Shown here piece by piece: positions 1-8,533 of a stretch of 64,000 bases of DNA. The stretch spans positions 1 to 64,000 of the forward strand of contig CALUGU010000004.1 of the NCBI GenBank assembly GCA_944320255.1. The letters are read 5' to 3'. Position numbers and translations under genes: made by a program. Each line of letters begins with the position of its first letter. The stretch's first letter is position 1. The stretch is from an uncultured Prevotella sp. Its GTDB lineage: Bacteria; Bacteroidota; Bacteroidia; Bacteroidales; Bacteroidaceae. The notes below the pieces were generated by a model that saw nothing but the letters and a program-made list of their open reading frames with translations, made no database searches and had not been told where the DNA came from.

Positions 1-88
1 AGAGAATTAAGAATTAAAAATTAAGAATTAAGAAAATATGCTTTAACGGGTAATTTTCTTAATTCTTAATTTTTAATTCTTATTTTTT
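1..88. repeat. AATTAAG-family inverted repeat
   Basis: A left arm of AATTAAGA heptamers (about 3-36) and a complementary right arm (about 52-88) flank a core containing AAAATATGCTTT. It is the first of at least eight members of this family in the window and lies directly upstream of the promoter at 92-99. Confidence 0.85.
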
Positions 89-91
89 AAT

Positions 92-99
92 TATCTTTG
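92..99 (+). promoter_or_regulatory. -7 promoter box TATCTTTG
   Basis: A perfect match to the Bacteroidetes -7 consensus TAnnTTTG, 23 bases before the ATG at 123. No clear -33 TTTG is visible because the DNA upstream is the repeat arm. Confidence 0.6.
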
Positions 100-122
100 C
101 AAGTCAAAGTAAGACTTGTATA

Positions 123-3100
123 ATGAAAGGTACGATAGATTGCTTTTTGCCGTGTTCAGACTTGGCCTCGGTCGCCAATACGTTGAGGCAGCTGCGCGGC
201 AGCCGTATGATAAGCCATATCAATTTGCTCGTGACGCGGCAGTTCGCCCTGTCAACGGCGGTGCCTGACGGTTGCTCGTTCATCGTGACGGACAGCCTCT
301 TGTCGTCGGCGTCGATGCGGAGCATTGCCGACAGCCTGACGGCTGACTATGCCATGATGTTCCTGAAAGACGTGGCGGTAAGCCTCGGCCAGTACGCCAT
401 ACAGCGTATGGTGCGCGTGGCGGCGGAGACAGACGCCGCCCTTGTCTATGCCGACAGGCTGTCAGTCAAGGACGGGCAGACGGAGCCTCACCCCGTGATT
501 GACTGGCAGGAAGGCAGCTTGCGCGACGATTTCGATTTCGGGTCGGTTGTCATGGCAAGGGCTTCACTGCTGCACGCTTTTGCCGGCGAGGCGGACGACG
601 CCGATTACAAGTATGCCGGCTGGTATGAGCTTTGGCTCTATCTCAGCCGCCACGGGCGGATGTTCCATATAAATGAGACCCTTTACACCGAGGAGGAGCG
701 CGACACTAGAGCGAGCGGCGAGCGGCAGTTTGACTACGTGAACCCGTCAAACCGCGAGGTGCAGGTTGAGATGGAGCGTGTCGTGACGGCGCACCTGAAG
801 GCTGTCGGGGCGTTGGTTGACACGTCGTATTATGCAGAGCCGGACTTCGATGAGCAGGATTTCGCCTGCGAGGCGACCGTCGTGATACCGGTGCGCAACC
901 GTGAGAAAACAATCTGCGACGCTGTTGACAGCGCGCTGGCACAGCGCACGTCGTTCCCGTTCAACGTCATAGTGGTTGACAATCATTCAACCGATAACAC
1001 CACGGCCCTGCTCGAAGCGTACACCGATGACCGCCTGATACACATCGTTCCGCAACGCACCGACCTCGGCATCGGCGGCTGCTGGAACGTGGCCGTTGAC
1101 GACTCCAGGTGCGGACGCTTTGCCGTCCAGCTTGACAGCGACGACCTTTATTCCTCGCCTGACACGTTGCAGACTATTGTCGATGCGTTTTACAGCCAAC
1201 GTGCAGCCATGGTTGTGGGGAGTTACAGGATGTGCGACTGCAACCTGAACACCCTGCCGCCGGGGCTTATCGACCACGCCGAGTGGACTGAACGCAACGG
1301 ATGCAACAACGCCTTGCGCATAAACGGCCTCGGCGCGCCGCGTGCGTTCTTCACCCCGTTGCTGCGCCAGGTGCGTTTCCCTAATACAAGTTACGGCGAA
1401 GATTACGCCCTCGGACTGGCTTTCAGCCGCCGTTATAAGATAGGTAGGATTTATTCCGAGCTGTATCTCTGCCGTCGTTGGGGCGGCAACAGCGACTCGG
1501 CATTGAGCGTTGAGAAGGTGAATGCCAACAATCTTTATAAAGACCGTCTGCGCACTATGGAGCTGATGGCGAGGAAAAAGATGAACGCCGGTGGCGACGC
1601 TTCCATCGAAGACGACCCGCTGTTGAGGTTTTTCAACAGGCAGATGGAGACATGGGAGCTGGCGCGCTGCAATTTCCGTAACCTTCAGGATGTGCAAACG
1701 AGAAGCGTCACGCTGCCTGCGGCAGGACGCGAGAAGCTCGTGTTGCAATATAACCCGGCGCGTATTGTGTCAACCGGGGCGCAGGTTGACAAGCAGACGG
1801 TGAGCGAGAGACCGTGTTTCTTGTGCCGGTCAAACCGTCCCGGTGTCCAACTTGCCAAGCGTTTGGGTGACAGGTTCGAGATACTTGTCAACCCTTATCC
1901 CATACTTCCTGTGCATTTTACAATTCCTGCGCTCACGCATCAGCCGCAACGCATATTGGAAAACTATGCCGAGATGCACCGCTTCTTGACGATGTTTCCT
2001 GGTATGATGATATTTTACAACGGTCCGCAGTGCGGGGCTTCGGCGCCTGATCACCTGCATTTCCAGGCGGGTTCGCGCTGCGTCTTGCCTTTGCAGGCTG
2101 CTTGGCCGAGGTTGCAGCGCAGCCTGGAGAAGTTGTATTCGCTTGACGATGACAACGACGTTTCTCTCATTCACGGATGGGCTTGTCCCGCGTTGTTGGT
2201 TAGGAGCCGGTGCGTTGAGGCCGATGTGGCTCTTTTCAGGCGGGTGTATGACGCCTTGCCGTTGCGTGAAGGACAGCCTGAGCCTATGATGAACATCGTT
2301 AGTTGGATGGATGCAGGGCGTTGCCTGTCGGTTGTGTTCCCGCGTGGCAAGCATCGTCCGGACTGCTATTATGCCAGCGATGGCGCCAAGATGCTTGTCA
2401 GTCCTGGCGCTTTGGATATGGGCGGACTTGTAATTATGCCGCGTGAGGAGGACTTTGCCAAGGCTACTCCTGATAGTGTCGGTGCCATTTTGCGTGAAGT
2501 ATCGCTTCAAGAGGTGGATATGCAGGCTGTTGTTGACAAGATAAAAGCTGTCGAAACATCGTCAGGCTATAGCGAAGGCGGGCTTTGCGCCAAGGCGGAA
2601 CCTTTCGTCCAGGTTGGCATTGTCAGTGCGGCGAGCATACGTTTTACGCTCAACGGCGAGTATATGGCCAAAGGAGAAGTTATGACAGGACGTCAGGAAG
2701 TGACTTTCTCGGAAGGAGGAATATTGTGGAACGGCAGCCTTTACCGTGAGCTTACGTTCACGCCTCACGGCGATGGAGTGTCGTTCTCGCTTGAAAGTGT
2801 AACCATCGGCGTTAACTTCCATTGGGAACGACAGGAGACGCAGACGTTCCAAGGCACGTTGAAGCTCGTTGTCGAGGCCGACAAGGTGTGTGCAATCAAC
2901 TGCCTGCCGGTGGAAGATTATCTCGTAAGCGTAATTTCAAGTGAGATGAAAGCGACGTCTTCGCTTGAGTTCCTTAAGGCTCATGCCGTGATTTCACGCA
3001 GCTGGCTCCTGGCCCAGATGGAGCGTCGCCGCCGTCAAGACACTGGCGGAAGCGGGTTCTTCTCTTTCGTAAAGAAAGACGATGAGCTGATACGCTGGTA

Positions 3101-3908
3101 CGATCGTGACGACCACGCAATCTTTGACGTATGCGCCGATGACCACTGCCAGCGTTACCAGGGAGTGACGAAGGCTACGAACGTACACGTGGAGCAGGCC
3201 GTCCGTGAGACGCGCGGGCAGATACTGACATACGGGAACGAGATTTGTGACGCGCGTTTCAGCAAGTGTTGCGGCGGCGTTACCGAGGAATTCCAGTATT
3301 GTTGGGAAAACAAACCGCAGCCGTACCTTGTCGCCTTGCGTGACAACTACGGCGGCATGTCCGGCGTGCCGGACCTTACCGACGAGGCGGAGGCCGACCG
3401 CTGGATACGCTCTTGTCCGGAGTCGTACTGCAACACAGACGACAAGCGCATACTTTCACAGGTTCTTAACGATTACGACCAAGAGACTTCCGACTTTTAC
3501 CGTTGGCGTGTCGAGTACTCACAAGAGCGGATTGCGGCCTTGATAAGTGATAAGTTAAAGATTGACTTCGGTCAAATCACAGACCTCGTACCGGTTGAAC
3601 GCGGGAAGAGCGGCCGCATCTGCAAACTTAAGATAGTAGGCACAAAACGCTCGTTCACCATCGGAAAGGAGCTTGAGATACGCCGCGCGCTCAGCGATAC
3701 GCATCTTTACAGCAGCGCGTTCGTGGTAGACAAGCTCGACATCAGCCACGGAGTGCCAAGCCGTTTCGTCATCACCGGCGCCGGCTGGGGCCACGGCGTG
3801 GGACTTTGCCAGATAGGCGCAGCCGTGATGGGGGAGCGTGGTTGTGAGTACGATGAGATACTTTTGCATTATTATAAAGGTGCGGAGATAAGGAAAATAT
3901 ACAACTAA
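123..3908 (+). CDS. Glycosyltransferase / DUF4922 / SpoIID-LytB fusion protein
   Basis: A 1261-residue protein with at least three modules. Residues 1-240 look like a degenerate glycosyltransferase-like domain. Residues about 248-470 are a family 2 glycosyltransferase, with VVIPVRNRE, VIVVDNHSTD (about 282) and the metal-binding LDSDD (about 337). Residues about 500-830 match DUF4922, with FLCRSNRPG and a HIT-like HLHFQ at about 644; this family is related to nucleotide phosphorylases/transferases. Residues about 900-1261 are a SpoIID/LytB amidase-enhancer domain, with VISSEMK and a C-terminal GAGWGHGVGLCQ (about 1219). No signal peptide is visible, which is odd for a SpoIID domain that would normally act on peptidoglycan. 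The next gene is an AmpG-like permease, so a role in cell-wall sugar handling is plausible but inferred. The stop codon is the first triplet of the downstream repeat. Confidence 0.8.
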   Translation: MKGTIDCFLPCSDLASVANTLRQLRGSRMISHINLLVTRQFALSTAVPDGCSFIVTDSLLSSASMRSIADSLTADYAMMFLKDVAVSLGQYAIQRMVRVAAETDAALVYADRLSVKDGQTEPHPVIDWQEGSLRDDFDFGSVVMARASLLHAFAGEADDADYKYAGWYELWLYLSRHGRMFHINETLYTEEERDTRASGERQFDYVNPSNREVQVEMERVVTAHLKAVGALVDTSYYAEPDFDEQDFACEATVVIPVRNREKTICDAVDSALAQRTSFPFNVIVVDNHSTDNTTALLEAYTDDRLIHIVPQRTDLGIGGCWNVAVDDSRCGRFAVQLDSDDLYSSPDTLQTIVDAFYSQRAAMVVGSYRMCDCNLNTLPPGLIDHAEWTERNGCNNALRINGLGAPRAFFTPLLRQVRFPNTSYGEDYALGLAFSRRYKIGRIYSELYLCRRWGGNSDSALSVEKVNANNLYKDRLRTMELMARKKMNAGGDASIEDDPLLRFFNRQMETWELARCNFRNLQDVQTRSVTLPAAGREKLVLQYNPARIVSTGAQVDKQTVSERPCFLCRSNRPGVQLAKRLGDRFEILVNPYPILPVHFTIPALTHQPQRILENYAEMHRFLTMFPGMMIFYNGPQCGASAPDHLHFQAGSRCVLPLQAAWPRLQRSLEKLYSLDDDNDVSLIHGWACPALLVRSRCVEADVALFRRVYDALPLREGQPEPMMNIVSWMDAGRCLSVVFPRGKHRPDCYYASDGAKMLVSPGALDMGGLVIMPREEDFAKATPDSVGAILREVSLQEVDMQAVVDKIKAVETSSGYSEGGLCAKAEPFVQVGIVSAASIRFTLNGEYMAKGEVMTGRQEVTFSEGGILWNGSLYRELTFTPHGDGVSFSLESVTIGVNFHWERQETQTFQGTLKLVVEADKVCAINCLPVEDYLVSVISSEMKATSSLEFLKAHAVISRSWLLAQMERRRRQDTGGSGFFSFVKKDDELIRWYDRDDHAIFDVCADDHCQRYQGVTKATNVHVEQAVRETRGQILTYGNEICDARFSKCCGGVTEEFQYCWENKPQPYLVALRDNYGGMSGVPDLTDEAEADRWIRSCPESYCNTDDKRILSQVLNDYDQETSDFYRWRVEYSQERIAALISDKLKIDFGQITDLVPVERGKSGRICKLKIVGTKRSFTIGKELEIRRALSDTHLYSSAFVVDKLDISHGVPSRFVITGAGWGHGVGLCQIGAAVMGERGCEYDEILLHYYKGAEIRKIYN

Positions 3909-4056
3909 TTCATAATTCACAATGCATGGTTCATAATTGGCTTGCGCGTTGCATTTATCTGCTGTGATGAAGTTTGCGCATCGTTCCAATTATGAATTAT
4001 GAATTATAAATTATGAATTACGCAAAGGCGTATGCCTTAATTATGAATTGTGAATT
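3906..4056. repeat. AATTCAT-family inverted repeat
   Basis: Units of TAATTCA/CACAATG just after the stop at 3906-3908 are answered by AATTATGA units running up to the ATG at 4057. The core contains GCGTTGCATTT. It fills the whole spacer; a related copy is at 32640-32785. Confidence 0.8.
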
Positions 4057-5361
4057 ATGAAACAACGTTCAGCGAAAGCTAATTTTGAATTAAAGAAGAA
4101 CCCTTGGAGCTGGGTGCCGTCGTTGTATTTCGCCGAAGGTCTGCCTTACGTGGCGGTTATGACAATCTCGCTCGTTCTTTACAAGCAGTTGGGACTTACC
4201 AATGCTGAAATCACCTTTTACACTTCATGGCTTTACCTGCCTTGGGTAATCAAGCCATTGTGGAGTCCCTTTGTTGACATCATCAAGACTAAACGCTGGT
4301 GGATAATAACCATGCAGCTGCTTGTCGGCGCGGCGTTCGGCGGCGTAGCCTTCACCATACCTACCGACTTCTGGCTGCAAGGCACACTATGTTTCTTCTG
4401 GCTGATGGCTTTCAGCAGCGCCACCCATGACATTGCGGCTGACGGTTTCTATATGCTCGGCCTTGACGAGCACAAGCAGGCGTGGTTCGTCGGCATACGC
4501 AGCACGTTCTACCGCCTGGCCACAATCTTCGGCCAAGGCTTCCTCGTGATGGTGGCGGGCAACTTGCAGGTAATCTTCCGCGGCAGCATTCGTTATTCGT
4601 GGAGCCTGATGTTCTACGGCGTCACGGGGCTGTTCATCGCCCTTTGGCTGTGGCACAGCTACGTGTTGCCGTGTCCGTTGTCCGACCGCAAGCGGCGCAA
4701 TGCGCACGCTTCTGACATTTGGAAGGAGCTGTGGCATTCGATAACGACGTTTTTCACGAAGTTCCCTTTGCGTGAAACCATCTGGGCATTCCTTTTCATG
4801 CTGCTTTACCGTATGCCTGAAGGACTGCTTGCCAAGGTTTCGTCGCTGTTCCTCATCGACGGCGCAAGCAACGGCGGGCTGGGGCTTTCGCCGCAGGAAT
4901 ACGGCTTGGTGCAGGGCACTGTCGGCATAGTAGGCCTTACTCTGGGCGGCATCCTCGGCGGAATGGCCGCCGGGCGTGACGGTTTAAGGCGGTGGCTTTG
5001 GCCTATGGTGTGCGCCATCACGCTGCCCGACCTCGTGTATGTCTACCTCAGTTACGCAATGCCGTCGAGCCTCGCTATTGTCAACGCCTGCGTCTTTGTG
5101 GAGCAGTTCGGTTACGGTTTCGGCTTTACCGCTTATATGTTATACCTTATTTATTACAGTCAGGGCGAATACAAGACTTCGCATTATGCACTCTGCACAG
5201 CCCTTATGGCGCTTTCGATGATGCTACCCGGCCTTGTGGCGGGCTGGCTTCAGGAGCTTGTGGGCTATCTCTGGTTCTTCATCATCGTCGTCTTGCTTTG
5301 CGCTATGACATTCATCGTGGCCGCGTTCGTAAAGATAGACCCGGAGTTCGGTAAGAAATAG
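4057..5361 (+). CDS. AmpG-like MFS permease (PAT family)
   Basis: A 434-residue protein with about 12 hydrophobic segments and the N-terminal pattern NPWSWVPSLYFAEGLPYVAV typical of AmpG-like members of the major facilitator superfamily. AmpG proteins import anhydro-muropeptides across the inner membrane for peptidoglycan recycling. The length is close to the family norm of 430-490. Directly upstream is a protein ending in a SpoIID domain, which supports a cell-wall recycling role, although the actual substrate is not fixed by sequence. The start codon directly follows AATTATGA repeat units, and no TAnnTTTG box lies in the 148-base spacer, so co-transcription with the upstream gene is likely. 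Confidence 0.75.
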   Translation: MKQRSAKANFELKKNPWSWVPSLYFAEGLPYVAVMTISLVLYKQLGLTNAEITFYTSWLYLPWVIKPLWSPFVDIIKTKRWWIITMQLLVGAAFGGVAFTIPTDFWLQGTLCFFWLMAFSSATHDIAADGFYMLGLDEHKQAWFVGIRSTFYRLATIFGQGFLVMVAGNLQVIFRGSIRYSWSLMFYGVTGLFIALWLWHSYVLPCPLSDRKRRNAHASDIWKELWHSITTFFTKFPLRETIWAFLFMLLYRMPEGLLAKVSSLFLIDGASNGGLGLSPQEYGLVQGTVGIVGLTLGGILGGMAAGRDGLRRWLWPMVCAITLPDLVYVYLSYAMPSSLAIVNACVFVEQFGYGFGFTAYMLYLIYYSQGEYKTSHYALCTALMALSMMLPGLVAGWLQELVGYLWFFIIVVLLCAMTFIVAAFVKIDPEFGKK

Positions 5362-5365
5362 TGAT

Positions 5366-5478
5366 AAGAATTTAAAGAATTTAGAGGAGTTATAGAAGTT
5401 AAAGGCATTACCTTTATTGCGGAATAATTGCAAAATGCTTTAGGGTTTTACTTCTATGACTTCTCTAAAATCTTTTGA
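5366..5478. repeat. GAGGAGTTA-family inverted repeat
   Basis: The left arm (AATTTAGAGGAGTTATAGAA, 5374-5393) pairs with the right arm at about 5448-5477. The core GGCATTACC..GCAAAATGCTTT resembles the cores at 22151-22287 and 29759-29872. It starts about 5 bases after the permease stop codon. Confidence 0.8.
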
Positions 5479-5503
5479 CTTTATAATAATATGACAACAA
5501 AAA

Positions 5504-6418
5504 ATGGATACTCGTGAACGTAAAATCTACCGTGTGACGGTGCTTGGCAGCATCGTCAACGTGCTGCTCGTCGCCCTGAAGTTCGCCTTCGGAATGCTCG
5601 GACGCTCGTCGGCCATGATTGCCGACGCCGTGCATTCGCTCTCCGACTTGATAACGGACGTAATAGTAATCATCTTCGTCAAGCTCAGCAACAAGCCCCA
5701 GGACAGCGACCACGACTACGGCCACGGCAAGTATGAGACTCTTGCCACGGCCTTCATAGGCCTCGCCCTGTTCGCCGTGGGCGTTATGATACTTTACGGC
5801 GGAGCCGAAAAGATAGCCGCCGCATTGCGCGGCGAGGCTTTGCCGCAGCCCGGCATGATAGCCCTCTGGGCGGCGTTGATAAGCGTTGTATCGAAAGAAT
5901 GGTGCTATCGGTTCACCGTAAGGGTGGGGCGTAGCGTCCAGTCGCAGGCCGTTGTGGCCAACGCCTGGCACCATCGCAGCGACGCCTTCTCGTCAGTCGG
6001 CACAGCCCTCGGCATCGGCGGGGCCATCTTTCTCGGCGACCGTTGGACCGTGCTCGACCCGATAGCCGCCGTAGTGGTTAGCATTTTCATAATAAAGACC
6101 GCCCTTGCGCTGATGAAACAGGCGTCTGACGAGCTTCTGGAGAAAAGCCTCCCGGATGAGATTGAGCGTAAAATAAAAGAGATAGCCGAGTCTGAAGACG
6201 GCGTGAGCGGCGTCCACAACCTGCGCACGCGCCGCATAGGCAACCGCATTTCCATAGAAATGCACCTGCGAATGCCCGGCGACCTGACGCTCTACGAGGC
6301 TCACCGCCGAGCTACGGACATTGAGCAGGAACTGCGTTGTCACTTCGGCGACGGCACGTACATCAACCTCCACATAGAGCCTTTGAAGGTGAACGGCCGC
6401 TACGTCGAACCGAAGTAA
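5504..6418 (+). CDS. Cation diffusion facilitator (CDF) family transporter
   Basis: A 304-residue inner-membrane divalent metal:proton antiporter. Two metal-site signatures are visible: DAVHSLSD in the second membrane helix (H44, D48) and HHRSD in the fifth (H156, D160). The HxxxD form is usual for zinc/iron exporters of this family. The C-terminal 90 residues form the cytoplasmic ferredoxin-like regulatory domain (VSGVHNLRTRRIGNRISIEM). Length is normal. The stop codon TAA is the first triplet of an AATTAAG-type repeat arm, followed by a strong hairpin at 6469-6510. The exact metal cannot be assigned from sequence. Confidence 0.88.
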   Translation: MDTRERKIYRVTVLGSIVNVLLVALKFAFGMLGRSSAMIADAVHSLSDLITDVIVIIFVKLSNKPQDSDHDYGHGKYETLATAFIGLALFAVGVMILYGGAEKIAAALRGEALPQPGMIALWAALISVVSKEWCYRFTVRVGRSVQSQAVVANAWHHRSDAFSSVGTALGIGGAIFLGDRWTVLDPIAAVVVSIFIIKTALALMKQASDELLEKSLPDEIERKIKEIAESEDGVSGVHNLRTRRIGNRISIEMHLRMPGDLTLYEAHRRATDIEQELRCHFGDGTYINLHIEPLKVNGRYVEPK

Positions 6419-6452
6419 GTTAAGAGTTAAAAATTAAGAGTTAAGAAAATAT
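6416..6452. repeat. Half-element of the AATTAAG family
   Basis: Only the left arm (GTTAAGAGTT, ATTAAGAGTTAAGAAAATAT) plus the ATGCT core start is present; the complementary right arm is absent and a GC-rich hairpin follows. The repeat begins inside the stop codon of the CDF gene. Confidence 0.75.
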
Positions 6453-6468
6453 GCTCTATTGTTTGCAT

Positions 6469-6513
6469 CCGGACTTGCCGGTGTTGTCATTGCAACATCC
6501 GCAAGTCCGGTTT
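6469..6513 (+). terminator. Hairpin terminator after the CDF gene
   Basis: CCGGACTTGC and GCAAGTCCGG form the outer stem with an inner GTTG/CAAC stem, followed by TTTGT. It overlaps the 3' end of the convergent DUF4143 gene by about 25 bases. Confidence 0.7.
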
Positions 6514-7833
6514 GTAATACGTAGGCGCGTCGTTATTACGTTGTAAAAACATAGTCATATATATCGGAGCGTAAACTAATTTCCCATCGGTTTTTAAGTT
6601 ATCGTTGTTGAAAACCACGGCTTGCGGTATGTCATATTCGCCGCATGCCATAACGTTTGACAGGGCATGGTGTGTTTCATAATCCTTGCCCGACTTGACT
6701 TCTATTGGCAATACTTTGCCTCCTGTTTCAATGATGAAATCAATTTCCCCGCGCTTCTTGTTGTTGTAATAGTACGGTTTCAGGCCGTGCGCCGTCAATT
6801 CTTGCGCCACGGCGTTCTCATATATGGCTCCGTAGTTGATGTCGTTGTCCCCGGTTATTATCCGCAGCTGTATGCCTTCGGCGTATTGTGCGGCAAGAAG
6901 GCCTATGTCGTTTTGGAAAAGTTTGAACAGGTTTCTCGACCTTGACAGTAAGAGTGGCACTTTCGGCTCTTCAACATTGTAAACAGGTATGGCCACGCCG
7001 GCGTTTTTCAACCATAAAAAACTGTTGTTATAATGTTCAAACCTTGCCTTCTCATTAAGCCGTTTCATTATGAACCGTTTGTTCTTCGCGTTGAGTTCGG
7101 GAGGTATCAAGTCGAAGATGTCCTCGATGTATAGCTTGTTTTCCGGGTCGTATTGGGCAATGTCGCGTTTGTACAGGCGGATTATGTCTTGCTGTACGGC
7201 AAGCACTTCTTGCAGGTTGTTGTTCTCTATGTATTTGTTAACGGCTGCAGGCATTCCACCTACAACCAAGTACAGGCGGAACAGTTCGATAAGTTTTGTG
7301 TGTAAGAAGCTGTCCACGGCCTTGCGGTTTTCCCATGAGTCGCGTAGTGATTTGATGATGTTGTCGTTTATGCCAAGGTTTGAAATAAATTCCTCGAAGT
7401 CAAGCGGAAACATCTCTTTCACCCCCATATATCCTACGGGTTCTGAACGCAGGTCTTTCAGCTCGACGCCAAGCAGCGAGCCGCTCATAATGTATCGGAA
7501 CGAACCATCGTCAACGAGAAACTTTATGGCGGTTACTATGTTGGGGCATTTTTGCACTTCATCGAAAAATACGAGCGTTTCTCCTTTGACGAGAGGCACT
7601 CTCGTTATTGCGGACAGGCGTAGCAGGATGTCGCTGCTGCTCTTGGCGTTGGCGAATACATTTACCGCCTCCGGCATATCAACAAAGTTTATTTCGACAA
7701 AACTTTTGAACGATTTGCCGAACTCCCTTATTGAGAATGTCTTGCCCGTTTGTCGTGCGCCGGTTATGAGCAGGGCGTTGCGTGAAGTGCTGTAAAACTT
7801 CCTGATATAGCTGTCAATCTTTCTTTTTAACAT
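6487..7833 (-). CDS. AAA ATPase with DUF4143 C-terminal domain
   Basis: A 448-residue protein of a large and poorly understood family common in Bacteroidetes. Walker A is visible in LLITGARQTGKT and Walker B in LVFFDEVQKCP. The C-terminal DUF4143 part ends with a nuclease-like pattern, GEIDFIIE then LPIEVKSGK, resembling a PD-(D/E)XK core. The reading frame extends to a TTG at 7857, but that codon lies inside a -7 box (7855-7862), so the ATG at 7833 (MLKRKIDSYIRKFY) is taken as the start. Base composition is more AT-rich than the neighbours, suggesting acquisition by transfer. Three 12-bp direct repeats spaced exactly 33 bp lie just upstream. Biological role unknown; it is a single-gene unit. 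Confidence 0.85.
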   Translation of the reverse strand: MLKRKIDSYIRKFYSTSRNALLITGARQTGKTFSIREFGKSFKSFVEINFVDMPEAVNVFANAKSSSDILLRLSAITRVPLVKGETLVFFDEVQKCPNIVTAIKFLVDDGSFRYIMSGSLLGVELKDLRSEPVGYMGVKEMFPLDFEEFISNLGINDNIIKSLRDSWENRKAVDSFLHTKLIELFRLYLVVGGMPAAVNKYIENNNLQEVLAVQQDIIRLYKRDIAQYDPENKLYIEDIFDLIPPELNAKNKRFIMKRLNEKARFEHYNNSFLWLKNAGVAIPVYNVEEPKVPLLLSRSRNLFKLFQNDIGLLAAQYAEGIQLRIITGDNDINYGAIYENAVAQELTAHGLKPYYYNNKKRGEIDFIIETGGKVLPIEVKSGKDYETHHALSNVMACGEYDIPQAVVFNNDNLKTDGKLVYAPIYMTMFLQRNNDAPTYYKPDLRMLQ

Positions 7834-7841
7834 ATCGCAAC

Positions 7842-7919
7842 CATTTTTCCAAGGCAAATATAGCTGTTTTTTGACATTTTTCCAAGGGTAGATGTGGGTA
7901 TTTGGGGCATTTTTCCAAG
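7842..7919 (-). promoter_or_regulatory. Three direct repeats at 33-bp spacing upstream of the DUF4143 gene
   Basis: The 12-mer CATTTTTCCAAG (plus strand) occurs at 7842-7853, 7875-7886 and 7908-7919, each exactly 33 bp apart, close to three helical turns. The promoter-proximal copy lies between the -7 box and the ATG. This looks like an operator array on one DNA face. Confidence 0.75.
7855..7862 (-). promoter_or_regulatory. -7 box TATATTTG for the DUF4143 gene
   Basis: On the minus strand TATATTTG matches TAnnTTTG and lies 22 bases before the ATG at 7833. It sits between two of the 33-bp-spaced repeats. Confidence 0.65.
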
Positions 7920-8010
7920 ATTTCTTCCTGCGGTTCTAACCGCAGGAAGGTGTGCTGTTTGTTTGGGATTTGTAATTTATTGATAATCAGTAAGATACGA
8001 ATAGCATTGT

Positions 8011-8047
8011 AAAAGGGCGTCTTTTAGCTTGTAAAAGACGCCCTTTT
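8011..8047 (-). terminator. Perfect 16-bp hairpin with TGATAATCA flank
   Basis: AAAAGGGCGTCTTTTA (8011-8026) pairs perfectly with 8032-8047 around a 5-base loop. Read on the minus strand it follows the gene ending at 8151 and ends in TTTT, so it fits a terminator. The TGATAATCA motif about 20 bases away recurs beside the hairpins at 22384 and 41623. Confidence 0.65.
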
Positions 8048-8150
8048 GCTGTGTCATTTACGCCCTTTTAGAGGACGATAGGTGGTGTTTTAGTTTTTAA
8101 AAGGATTTACTGTGTTATGAAAGTATTGGCGTATAGCCGTATGGAATGTG

Positions 8151-8507
8151 TCATTCTTTCTTCTTTTTCCGCCAAAGCGACATCGTGCTTGCCACGATAT
8201 TGACCAAGGCTACGGTAACGAGCAGGGCGACGAACCACGGCTTGAAGCTGTCGAGACAGGCCAGGAGGGCGGCTATTACGGCGAAGGATACGGCGTAAGC
8301 CAGAAGCACCATGTCAGCGATGCGCCTTAGCTGCTCGCCCCTCTGCCGTAAAAAGGCGGCAAGGCAGAGGATTACGGCAAAAGTCATCGCCCATACCGGG
8401 GGCTTGTCTTGGTTGCATACGGCGGCGATGAAGATGGCGGCGAAGACTGCGCCCTGCGCAGCCCACCATGCGGAAATTACTCTGTCTTTCTTCGATATTG
8501 TGTTCAT
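8151..8507 (-). CDS. Small multi-pass membrane protein, unknown function
   Basis: A 118-residue protein with four hydrophobic stretches (about 12-30, 36-50, 64-84, 90-110) and a basic C-terminus ending WRKKKKE. I recognise no family. It lies 26 bases downstream of the ZIP transporter gene on the same strand and is probably co-transcribed with it, followed by the hairpin at 8011-8047. A role in metal homeostasis would be guilt by association only. Confidence 0.6.
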   Translation of the reverse strand: MNTISKKDRVISAWWAAQGAVFAAIFIAAVCNQDKPPVWAMTFAVILCLAAFLRQRGEQLRRIADMVLLAYAVSFAVIAALLACLDSFKPWFVALLVTVALVNIVASTMSLWRKKKKE

Positions 8508-8533
8508 AATGGATGTTATTTACCGCGTTGTGT

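Larger units (their letters stand above)
7834..8150. other. Intergenic region, 317 bases
   Basis: It holds the direct repeats and promoter of the DUF4143 gene, a short perfect hairpin at 7924-7949 (CTTCCTGCGG arms) with no T-run, a TGATAATCA motif at 7980-7989 and a perfect 16-bp hairpin at 8011-8047. No coding potential is evident. Confidence 0.7.

Noticed and set aside
987..1748. Long open frame on the minus strand inside the fusion gene
   Set aside because: It is a shadow of the high-GC plus-strand gene, without promoter, ribosome site or recognisable protein motifs; similar antisense frames lie inside many genes here.
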